Assembly: GCA_031371425.1 (NCBI GenBank) | Contig: JANMJO010000047.1 | Span: 1-12,810 of the forward strand | DNA: 12,810 nucleotides | Direction of reading: 5' to 3' | DNA from: JAFMIX01 sp031371425 | Lineage (GTDB): Bacteria > Verrucomicrobiota > Verrucomicrobiia > Limisphaerales > JAFMIX01 | Shown here: positions 6,120 through 11,943 of the stretch, piece by piece | Position numbering within the stretch: the stretch's first letter is position 1 | Layout: each line of letters begins with the position of its first letter | Notes under the pieces: generated by a model | Database searches by the model: none | What the model saw: the letters and a program-made list of their open reading frames with translations, nothing else | What the model was told of the DNA's origin: nothing | Position numbers and translations under genes: made by a program

Positions 6120-7123
6120 GTGGCGCGACCGCTGACGGCCTTGACGATGGTGTCGGGTTGCACGAGGACTTCGCTTTCCAGATGCCGGGCCGAGGGGATG
6201 ATGCTGTCGAGCGAATGGATGAGGTGGATGGGCCGGGGAAAATTTCCGGCGAATATTTTTTGGATCGTCGCCGTCACCTCCGCACCCCAGGTGCCGCCCG
6301 CCGTGCTTTCCTCGACGACATGGATGGCGCGATATTGCGGCAACAGTTCTCGCAGCGACTCCGCCGGAAACGGATACAGTTGCAACGGCACAACAATCTG
6401 CACTTCGATTTCCTGCTCCAGAAAAAGCTGCCGGGCAGCCTTCAGGCAGGCGTGGAACATTCCGCCGGGGGCGAGCAACAGCACCTTGCCAGCAGGGTCA
6501 GGCTCGATGCAGGCCCGCGCCATCAGCCCCGCCGCATCGAGAAAATCCACCTGAAATAAGTCATCCACCGGCCCCGGTCCGAGTTGGGGCTGCGTGTAGA
6601 GAATTTTGTTTTCAAACAGCACGCACGGCTGGCCGCAGTTCATCAGCTTTGGAATCCAGACATTGTTGTCATGCAGCGGGGAAAGCTCGTAGAGCGCGAG
6701 GTTTGGGATGCCGATGAAAAATTTCTGCACGCTCTGGCTGTGAGTTGCGCCGTAGCCGCGATTGCCGCCGACCGGGCAACGCACCAGCAGATGATACGGC
6801 AAGGTTTCGCCATACATCGTCACTGATTTGGAGGCGAAGTTGATGATCTGGTCGAAGGCTAGGAAAATGAAATCGCCGAACATCAGTTCGACGATGGCTT
6901 TCTGTCCGGCCAAAGCTAGTCCGCCCGCGAGTCCCATGATGCCAGCCTCGCTGATGGGCGTGGAGAAAACGCGCTCCGGGAAACTGCCGGAGAGTCCGCG
7001 GCTCACCTTGAACGCGCCGCCGTAGGGATCGAGCACGTCTTCGCCGATGAAATACACGCTGGCGTCCGCCGCCATCAGCGCCTTGAGCGACCGGTTGAGA
7101 TTTTCGACGACGCGCTCGCTCAT
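6116..7123 (-). CDS. E1-beta subunit of a 2-oxoacid dehydrogenase (TPP-dependent)
   Basis: 335 residues, the normal length for E1-beta. Family marks include VYFIGEDVLDPYGGAFKVSRGL (23-44), RVFSTPISEAGIMGLAGGLALAG (51-73; Glu59 is the glutamate that activates thiamine pyrophosphate), MFGDFIFLAFDQIINFASK (81-99), and a C-terminal transketolase-like half with VLLLAPGGM and HVVEESTAGGTWG. It forms an alpha2-beta2 E1 with the product of the gene just upstream and decarboxylates a 2-oxoacid (pyruvate, acetoin or a branched-chain acid; the sequence does not decide). The start at 7123 is chosen because its ATG overlaps the E1-alpha stop (ATGA), a sign of translational coupling; an in-frame ATG at 7141 is the alternative. 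The stop overlaps the E2 start in the same way, so E1-alpha, E1-beta and E2 form one translational unit. Confidence 0.95.
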   Translation of the reverse strand: MSERVVENLNRSLKALMAADASVYFIGEDVLDPYGGAFKVSRGLSGSFPERVFSTPISEAGIMGLAGGLALAGQKAIVELMFGDFIFLAFDQIINFASKSVTMYGETLPYHLLVRCPVGGNRGYGATHSQSVQKFFIGIPNLALYELSPLHDNNVWIPKLMNCGQPCVLFENKILYTQPQLGPGPVDDLFQVDFLDAAGLMARACIEPDPAGKVLLLAPGGMFHACLKAARQLFLEQEIEVQIVVPLQLYPFPAESLRELLPQYRAIHVVEESTAGGTWGAEVTATIQKIFAGNFPRPIHLIHSLDSIIPSARHLESEVLVQPDTIVKAVSGRAT

Positions 7124-8052
7124 GCGGTTTTCCTCAACCACTTGGCGGGCGGACGTTTTTCGATTTCCTGCTGCAACCCCGCCAGTTTTGTTTGAATCTC
7201 CCGCTCGACGGTCTGAAACAGTTCCGGGTGCGCGGCTTGATAACGCGCGTGCCAGTCGTGGCGTTTCAATTCCGCCAGCATTTCGGTGCTGCGCGTATCG
7301 TCGCCTTTGCTGTGTGGGCCGAGACGCTGCGTTTCAAATTCAATGACCAGCGGCTGATGCTGTGTCCGCACCCGCGCCAGCGCCGGCGTCAACGTCTGCC
7401 GGATGGCTTCCAGATCGCTGCCGTCGATGTGGATGAAATCCACGTCAAACGCTGCCGCGCGTTTGGCGATGCTGCCCGCCATGTTGCGTGCCTGCGAAGT
7501 GGTTTGCGCGATGTGGTTGTTCTCCACCACCACCACCACGGGCAATGACCAGAGTTTGGCCATGTTCAACGCTTCATACACCGCGCCCTGTCCCCAGGTG
7601 CCGTCGCCGATGTAGGCCACGGCCACGCCGCCCTTGCCTTCGCATTTCAGATGGACGGCCACGCCGTTCGCCACGGGCAGACTTTCGCCCTGCACACCGG
7701 TGGAAAGATAGCGCCCGCGTTTGATGTGCTGGCTCCCGCCCACGCCGTGGCATACCGCGCCTGCCTTGCCCATGATTTCCGCCAGCAAACCTTCCGGGTC
7801 TCCAAAGCGCGCGAGGTAATGCCCGTGCCCGCGATGATTGCTGAAGATGTAATCATCCGCCCGCAGCAGCGGCGTCAGTGCGACGGGGATGTATTCCTGC
7901 CCCAGACAGGTGTGCGTGGTGCCGTTGAGTTTCCCCGTGTCGAACAAGTCCAGTAGCAGGTTTTCAAAATGCCGAATCAGCAGCAGCAGTTGCAAATCCG
8001 CCTGCAAGGTTGCCGCCGCTGCGATTGGAGGAGGGGATGCTGAAATGGTCAT
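7120..8052 (-). CDS. E1-alpha subunit of a 2-oxoacid dehydrogenase (TPP-binding)
   Basis: 310 residues. The thiamine pyrophosphate motif is complete: GDG at 149-151 and, about 28 residues later, ENNH (177-180). Upstream are the HTCLGQEY (47-54) and SNHRGHGHYLARFGDP (71-86) motifs that contact cofactor and substrate, and HGVGGSQHI (102-110), where related E1-alphas have G(G)SMH. The protein lacks the long N-terminal extension of branched-chain E1-alphas and looks nearest to pyruvate or acetoin E1-alpha, but the substrate cannot be fixed by reading. The start at 8052 is the ATG nearest the conserved region; a TTG at 8124 would add 24 unconserved residues. It is the first gene of the six-gene operon, with the repeat-containing divergent region behind it. 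Confidence 0.93.
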   Translation of the reverse strand: MTISASPPPIAAAATLQADLQLLLLIRHFENLLLDLFDTGKLNGTTHTCLGQEYIPVALTPLLRADDYIFSNHRGHGHYLARFGDPEGLLAEIMGKAGAVCHGVGGSQHIKRGRYLSTGVQGESLPVANGVAVHLKCEGKGGVAVAYIGDGTWGQGAVYEALNMAKLWSLPVVVVVENNHIAQTTSQARNMAGSIAKRAAAFDVDFIHIDGSDLEAIRQTLTPALARVRTQHQPLVIEFETQRLGPHSKGDDTRSTEMLAELKRHDWHARYQAAHPELFQTVEREIQTKLAGLQQEIEKRPPAKWLRKTA

Positions 8053-8145
8053 CTGCTGGTCGTGGCTTTGGTTGCCAGATTCAAATGCCCGGACGGCTGA
8101 CCGCCGGGAAATGCTTTCGGACAATCAGGGCAAAGCGCATGCGGA

Positions 8146-8175
8146 ATGAAAGCACACCGCCGCCTGAAAAATCAA
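8146..8175 (-). promoter_or_regulatory. Weak candidate promoter for the six-gene operon
   Basis: On the minus strand TTGATT (8170-8175) and TTTCAT (8146-8151) are 18 bp apart, each matching four of six consensus positions. The site lies about 95 nt before the ATG at 8052 and outside the repeat element at 8226-8296. The rest of the 8053-8401 gap holds that element, a start-adjacent hairpin at 8379-8401, and otherwise nothing recognised. Confidence 0.25.
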
Positions 8176-8225
8176 GGGCATTTTAACCCGCAAGCCGGGT
8201 GCGGGCGCAGCTTGAGGCTGTCCTC

Positions 8226-8296
8226 GTTTGGAGTTCCGCCTTCAGGCGGTTCGGTGCGTTCACCCACCCGGGCCGCATAAATGCGGAACTCCAAAC
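8226..8296. repeat. 71-bp element with perfect 14-bp terminal inverted repeats
   Basis: The ends GTTTGGAGTTCCGC (8226-8239) and GCGGAACTCCAAAC (8283-8296) are exact reverse complements. The left arm continues as CGCCTTCAGGCGG (8238-8249 region), the reverse complement of the third hairpin in the repeats at 102-223 and 247-368, so all three belong to one family. It is a MITE- or BIME-like paired arrangement, too short to code, placed in the divergent promoter region between the operon and the beta-helix gene. No clear target-site duplication was seen. Confidence 0.85.
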
Positions 8297-8378
8297 CCAT
8301 CACCAGCGTTCGTCGGGAGCAGTGTCACGCCGCGCTCCAACCTAGTGCTGGCGGAAAAATGAGCGTTGTATCGCGCCG

Positions 8379-8401
8379 GGCTGCAGGGTTATTTTGCAGC
8401 C
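8379..8401 (+). promoter_or_regulatory. Hairpin directly abutting the start codon at 8402
   Basis: GGCTGCA (8379-8385) and TGCAGCC (8395-8401) form a perfect 7-bp stem with a 9-nt loop, ending at the base before the ATG. In an mRNA without a Shine-Dalgarno, a hairpin here could limit ribosome entry. There is no poly-T, so it is not a terminator. Its function is inferred. Confidence 0.4.
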
Positions 8402-9850
8402 ATGAAACCGTCGCCGCTGATTTTTCTCACGCTGCTGCCGGGGTTGGTCTGCTCCGACCTTTCGGCCGTCATCTACGAGGTCGGGCCGGCCAAGACTTTC
8501 TCCGCACTCGCCCAGGTGCCGTGGGAAAAATTGCAGCCGGGCGATACGGTGCTCATCCACGCCCGCCCCGAACCCTACCGTGAAAAATTCGTCCTCTGCT
8601 GCGCGGGCACGGCGGAGCAACCCATCACCGTGCGCGGTGTGCCAGATGCCGCCGGTCGGCTGCCCGTGATTGACGGCGACGGTGCGACCACGCCGCGCAG
8701 TCTGAAATTCTGGGGCGAAGTCCGCAGTGTCATCAAAATTGGCGGTGCGGAAAATCCGCCCGACCTGATGCCGCGCCACATAGTCATTGAGAACCTCGAA
8801 GTCCGCAGTGCGCGGCCTCCTTACCAGTTCACCGACGCAGAAGGTCACCGGCAAAGCTACGTGAAAAATGCCGCCAGTATCCATGTCGAGAAGGCCGAGC
8901 ATCTGACCATCCGCCACTGCACCCTGCACGACTCCGGCAACGGACTGTTCGTCAGTTCCAATGACGAGCGCGCCTCCCGCGACATTCTTGTCGAGAGCAA
9001 TTACATCTATGGCAACGGCAATCCCTACAGCGGTCAGGAACACAACGTCTATTCCGCCGCCGTGGGAATCATTTTTCAATTCAATCACTTTGGCCCGCTG
9101 CGCGAAACCTGCCTCGGCGGCAATATCAAGGACCGTTCCGCCGGCCTCGTCATCCGCGCCAACTGGATCGAGGGCGGCAACAAGGAGCTGGATTTGGTGG
9201 ACGCCCAAGATAGCGGGATTATCCGCCGCGACCCCACCTATCGCGAGGCGTGGGTCACGGAAAATATTTTCCTGAAACTGCCCGCCGACCGCCATTCCAC
9301 GCTCGTCCACTACGGCGGTGATAGTTCCACGCTGGCGAATTATCGCCGTGGCGTGCTGCATTTTTACCACAACACCGTCATCACTTACCGCGCCGACCCG
9401 ACGGTGCTGTTCTGGTTGTCATCCAACGACGAGCGCTGCGATTTCCGCAACAACCTCATGTTCATCGCGCCGCCCAAGGTGGAGGGTAAAATAAAAACCA
9501 AGTCAAAGACCAAGGCGATGTTTGTTCTCGCTCAAACCAGCGGCACTTTTGACCTCAGTCACAATTGGTTTCCCGCCGGCTGGCAGACCGGCGGTGCCGT
9601 CAAATCTTACGGCGTCGTCCACGACGATGGGACTTCGCTGGTGAGCGGCGATCCCGGCTTGGCGGATGTGGCTGCCCAGAATTTTTGGCTCACCGCCCGC
9701 TCGCCTTGCCGCAACGCGGGACAAAAGCTGCCGCCAGCCGCCACTGCGCCCAATGACCATCCGCAGGAATATGTGAAGCATCAGTCTGGCAGGAAACGAT
9801 TCAACGATGGACAACCTGACGTGGGCGCGTTTGAATTCTCGGACAGATAA
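8402..9850 (+). CDS. Secreted right-handed parallel beta-helix protein
   Basis: 482 residues. The N-terminus MKPSPLIFLTLLPGLVCSDLSA is a Sec signal peptide (basic residue, hydrophobic core, cleavage probably near residue 18-22; the Cys does not sit in a good lipobox). The body has the repeated short-strand pattern of pectate-lyase-like beta-helices: HIVIENLEVRSA, HLTIRHCTLHDSGNGLFVS, DILVESNYIYGNG, GLVIRANWIEGG, LHFYHNTVIT, CDFRNNLMFIA. The C-terminus FNDGQPDVGAFEF (roughly 467-480) is the typical DVGAFE ending of bacterial beta-helix proteins with a terminal cap. Such proteins bind or cleave polysaccharides outside the cell; no catalytic residues could be assigned, so lyase, epimerase or plain binding remain open. 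The start at 8402 gives a clean signal peptide; an ATG at 8366 would add 12 residues in front of it. The phosphatase fusion follows 21 nt later. Confidence 0.85.
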   Translation: MKPSPLIFLTLLPGLVCSDLSAVIYEVGPAKTFSALAQVPWEKLQPGDTVLIHARPEPYREKFVLCCAGTAEQPITVRGVPDAAGRLPVIDGDGATTPRSLKFWGEVRSVIKIGGAENPPDLMPRHIVIENLEVRSARPPYQFTDAEGHRQSYVKNAASIHVEKAEHLTIRHCTLHDSGNGLFVSSNDERASRDILVESNYIYGNGNPYSGQEHNVYSAAVGIIFQFNHFGPLRETCLGGNIKDRSAGLVIRANWIEGGNKELDLVDAQDSGIIRRDPTYREAWVTENIFLKLPADRHSTLVHYGGDSSTLANYRRGVLHFYHNTVITYRADPTVLFWLSSNDERCDFRNNLMFIAPPKVEGKIKTKSKTKAMFVLAQTSGTFDLSHNWFPAGWQTGGAVKSYGVVHDDGTSLVSGDPGLADVAAQNFWLTARSPCRNAGQKLPPAATAPNDHPQEYVKHQSGRKRFNDGQPDVGAFEFSDR

Positions 9851-9869
9851 AACCAGCTGGATTTTTATC
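9846..9869 (+). promoter_or_regulatory. Long imperfect palindrome across a gene junction
   Basis: GATAAAA (9846-9852) and TTTTATC (9863-9869) are exact inverted repeats enclosing the palindrome CCAGCTGG (9853-9860) plus a 2-nt bulge. The element overlaps the TAA stop of the beta-helix gene and ends 2 nt before the ATG of the next gene. It could be an operator, a translation-coupling hairpin or an mRNA processing site. Confidence 0.4.
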
Positions 9870-9871
9870 GC

Positions 9872-11059
9872 ATGCTGCAAGTCAAAGACACTTTAAGGGC
9901 GACGGTCCATCTGAGTTTCGATGGCCGTGTTTTCAAAGAGTATCACGGCGGGGACGCCGCGACGCGCTTCGCGAACGAGGTGAAAATTCTGCGCCATCTG
10001 GAGGCGCGCGGTTGCGGATTCGTGCCGCGACTGCTAGAAGCGGATGCTGACAAGCTGCGCATCGTCACCACGAATTGCGGCGGGCGCGTGGAGCATCTCG
10101 ACGAGGAGCGCACGAAACAGGTCTTTGCCGAACTCGAACCCTACGGCGTGCGCCACGACGACCCCGACATTCGCAACATCACCTATCGTTTTTCGGACGG
10201 ACGGTTTTGCATCATAGATTTTGAATTCGCCACCACCATTGCCGCTGCCACGCTGACCTGGTCGGGTTGGACTGACATCGGCAAGGTTCGCAAGAATAAC
10301 GAGGATTCCTTCCTCGGCCTCCAGTTTGATGCGCGGGAAGTCCATCGCCTCGGCAAACACGGCTCGGCTTCCACCGCCTCGGCGGACTACGCGTTCGCTG
10401 TGTGCGATGGCATGGGCGGCGCGAAAGCAGGCGAATACGCCAGCAGCATCGCCGTGGAAAAAATTACCAAGCTGCTGCCCGGTTCGTTCCAGCAATCCGC
10501 CACAGGAATACGCGCAGGTTACGGCGATGTGCTGGTCCGGCTTTACGGCGAAGTCCACCGCGCCCTCTCCTACCTCGGCAACAGCTACGACGAAGTCCAC
10601 GGCATGGAGACGACCATGAGCTTGTGCTGGTTCACGCCGGGCTGGATGTGTTTCGGCCACGTCGGCGACAGCCGGATTTACTATTTGCCCGCCCGCGAAA
10701 ACGCCATCCAGCAACTCTCCGAAGACGACACCTACGTCGGCTGGCTTTTCCGCAGCGGCCAGATTAATGAACGCGAAGCCCGCACCCACCCGCGCCGCAA
10801 CGTCCTGCAAAAGGCGCTCGGCGGCAGCAACCAATTCGTGGACCCGCAGGTCGGTGCGGTCGGCTGCGAGAGTGGCGATATTTTCCTCATCTGTTCCGAC
10901 GGCCTTGTGGACGGGTTGTATGACCACCAGATCATTGACCTGCTCCGTGAACCCGCCTCCGCCCAGACCGAGAACGGCGCGGCGAAACGGCTCGTCGAGG
11001 AAGCGGTGAAAAACTCCGGGCGCGACAACACCACCGCCCTCGTCATCAAGATCAATTGA
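9872..11059 (+). CDS. Minimal protein-kinase-like domain fused to a PP2C-type phosphatase
   Basis: 395 residues in two parts. Residues 1-122 resemble a very compact RIO/Bud32-like kinase. They have a possible ATP-binding Lys22 (VFKEYH), a possible helix-C Glu36 (FANEVKIL), a catalytic-loop motif HDDPDIRN (95-102) with Asp97 and Asn102 at the positions of HRDLKPEN, and IIDFEFA (114-120), where DFG is expected and Asp116 is kept. Residues 127-395 are a complete PP2C domain: VRKNNEDSF (139-147), CDGMGG (178-183; metal Asp179), METTMS (245-250), GHVGDSRIYYL (262-272), ICSDGL (340-345; metal Asp343) and GRDNTTAL (383-390; metal Asp385). The fused enzyme could add and remove phosphate on the same or opposing targets. 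The phosphatase call is firm; kinase activity is inferred from motifs. It follows the beta-helix gene by 21 nt and is probably co-transcribed with it. Confidence 0.88.
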   Translation: MLQVKDTLRATVHLSFDGRVFKEYHGGDAATRFANEVKILRHLEARGCGFVPRLLEADADKLRIVTTNCGGRVEHLDEERTKQVFAELEPYGVRHDDPDIRNITYRFSDGRFCIIDFEFATTIAAATLTWSGWTDIGKVRKNNEDSFLGLQFDAREVHRLGKHGSASTASADYAFAVCDGMGGAKAGEYASSIAVEKITKLLPGSFQQSATGIRAGYGDVLVRLYGEVHRALSYLGNSYDEVHGMETTMSLCWFTPGWMCFGHVGDSRIYYLPARENAIQQLSEDDTYVGWLFRSGQINEREARTHPRRNVLQKALGGSNQFVDPQVGAVGCESGDIFLICSDGLVDGLYDHQIIDLLREPASAQTENGAAKRLVEEAVKNSGRDNTTALVIKIN

Positions 11060-11329
11060 ACCTAGCCGAGTGGTAGCCGCGCTTGTGAAAGCGCGGATGG
11101 TCGGACGCAAGCCCCTGAAAGCCCGTCAGGGCCGGCATGTTTGTAGAATCCGGAATCAAATCAATTTCCAGCTTCACAAAAACGCCGCAGCCTTTGCTAC
11201 ACGGCTCGCCAGCCGATGCCTCTCATACAAATGATTTGCTTCCTTCCTGCGCGGCGCTTAAAAATTGGCTCGTCACAATTCACGTTATTTTTGAAACATG
11301 AAAGCCATGCTCCAAACCATTAAAAATTT
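11060..11329. other. Hairpin-rich intergenic region after the phosphatase gene
   Basis: These 270 bases hold no convincing long gene. Two hairpins lie near the left end: CCGCGCTT, loop GTGA, AAGCGCGG (11077-11096, perfect 8-bp stem), and CCCTGA/TCAGGG (11113-11118 and 11126-11131). Neither has a T tract, so neither is a standard terminator, though the first could stabilise the 3' end of the mRNA. A small CGGCT/AGCCG hairpin follows at about 11203-11216. The right part (from about 11240) is AT-richer and probably holds the promoter of the gene at 11330. The block looks like another dispersed repeat, but only one copy is in the window. Confidence 0.4.
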
Positions 11330-11333
11330 ATGA
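11298..11333 (+). CDS. Possible 11-residue upstream ORF overlapping the YcxB-like start
   Basis: ATG at 11298 opens the frame MKAMLQTIKNL, and its TGA (11331-11333) overlaps the ATG at 11330 as ATGA. The geometry is that of translational coupling. It has no Shine-Dalgarno and no attenuator-like codon run, and a random origin is quite possible. Confidence 0.25.
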   Translation: MKAMLQTIKNL

Positions 11334-11851
11334 ATCTACCAATCCATGCCTCATACCAATGGAGTCAGGATGAGTTTGTGCGGGCTCAGGTTTTATCGGT
11401 GCGCAGCTCGCCGGCGGCCCGGAATTTTTTTCGCACCATACTCATGATCGGATTGCTGATCTGGGTGATCGGAATCTGCATCTTCTTCGCCACCGAAAGC
11501 AGCTGGTATGAGTTGTTCTTCCCGGTCATTTTTGGCGGGGTGTTTGTCTTCTTCCCTTGGTTCGTCCAGCAGTGGGCGCGCAAACTTTATGCAAATAAAG
11601 CGGATCGCGACATGACGGTGAACTGGGAGGTTTACGATGACCGCGTTGTCTCCAAGACGGGACGGGCATCCAACAGCACCTCGTGGACTCGGATTCAAAG
11701 AATCATTCAAGTGCGTGAGGGTTTCCTGTTGTATCCCAAGGAAGAAGCATTTCAGTGGCTTCCGATACAAGCGTTTCACGGTGCGGAAGGGGCAGCGCAG
11801 TTTGCGGAACTCGCACAATCCAAGGTCAAAGAATTTATTCTGGTTGTTTGA
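11330..11851 (+). CDS. YcxB-like small membrane protein
   Basis: 173 residues. After a short cytoplasmic N-terminus (SYQWSQDEFVRAQ, the typical YcxB-like opening) come two closely spaced membrane helices, about 35-53 (TILMIGLLIWVIGICIFFA) and 60-76 (ELFFPVIFGGVFVFFPW). A basic loop follows (QQWARKLYANKADRD). The C-terminal soluble domain (95-173) is a pleckstrin-like beta sheet: VNWEVYDDRVVSKTGRASNSTSW, RIQRIIQVREGFLLYPKEEAFQWLPIQAF. Similar proteins are widespread and of unknown function. It stands alone between hairpin-rich DNA and the ammonium transporter terminator. An 11-codon frame overlaps the start as ATGA. Confidence 0.75.
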   Translation: MNLPIHASYQWSQDEFVRAQVLSVRSSPAARNFFRTILMIGLLIWVIGICIFFATESSWYELFFPVIFGGVFVFFPWFVQQWARKLYANKADRDMTVNWEVYDDRVVSKTGRASNSTSWTRIQRIIQVREGFLLYPKEEAFQWLPIQAFHGAEGAAQFAELAQSKVKEFILVV

Positions 11852-11885
11852 TTCCTGTTGCCTCTTGAATCAGCAGTAGCCAATG

Positions 11886-11917
11886 AAAAACGGCGGGCGA
11901 CTTGCGTCGCCCGCCGT
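11886..11917 (-). terminator. Rho-independent terminator of the ammonium transporter
   Basis: On the minus strand, a perfect 12-bp GC-rich stem (ACGGCGGGCGAC, 4-nt loop, GTCGCCCGCCGT; arms at 11906-11917 and 11890-11901) is followed by five T, the first of them the last stem base. It lies 26 nt after the stop at 11944 and has the same design as the glutamine synthetase terminator. Confidence 0.9.
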
Positions 11918-11943
11918 GTGCATTTCAGGGGTCTGGAATCTTA

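Noticed and set aside
8342..9370. 342-residue minus-strand open frame opposite the beta-helix gene
   Set aside because: It is a mirror of a GC-rich coding region; the sense frame has a signal peptide and beta-helix repeats.
10034..11110. 358-residue minus-strand open frame opposite the phosphatase fusion
   Set aside because: The sense frame has every PP2C motif; the antisense translation has no recognisable domain.
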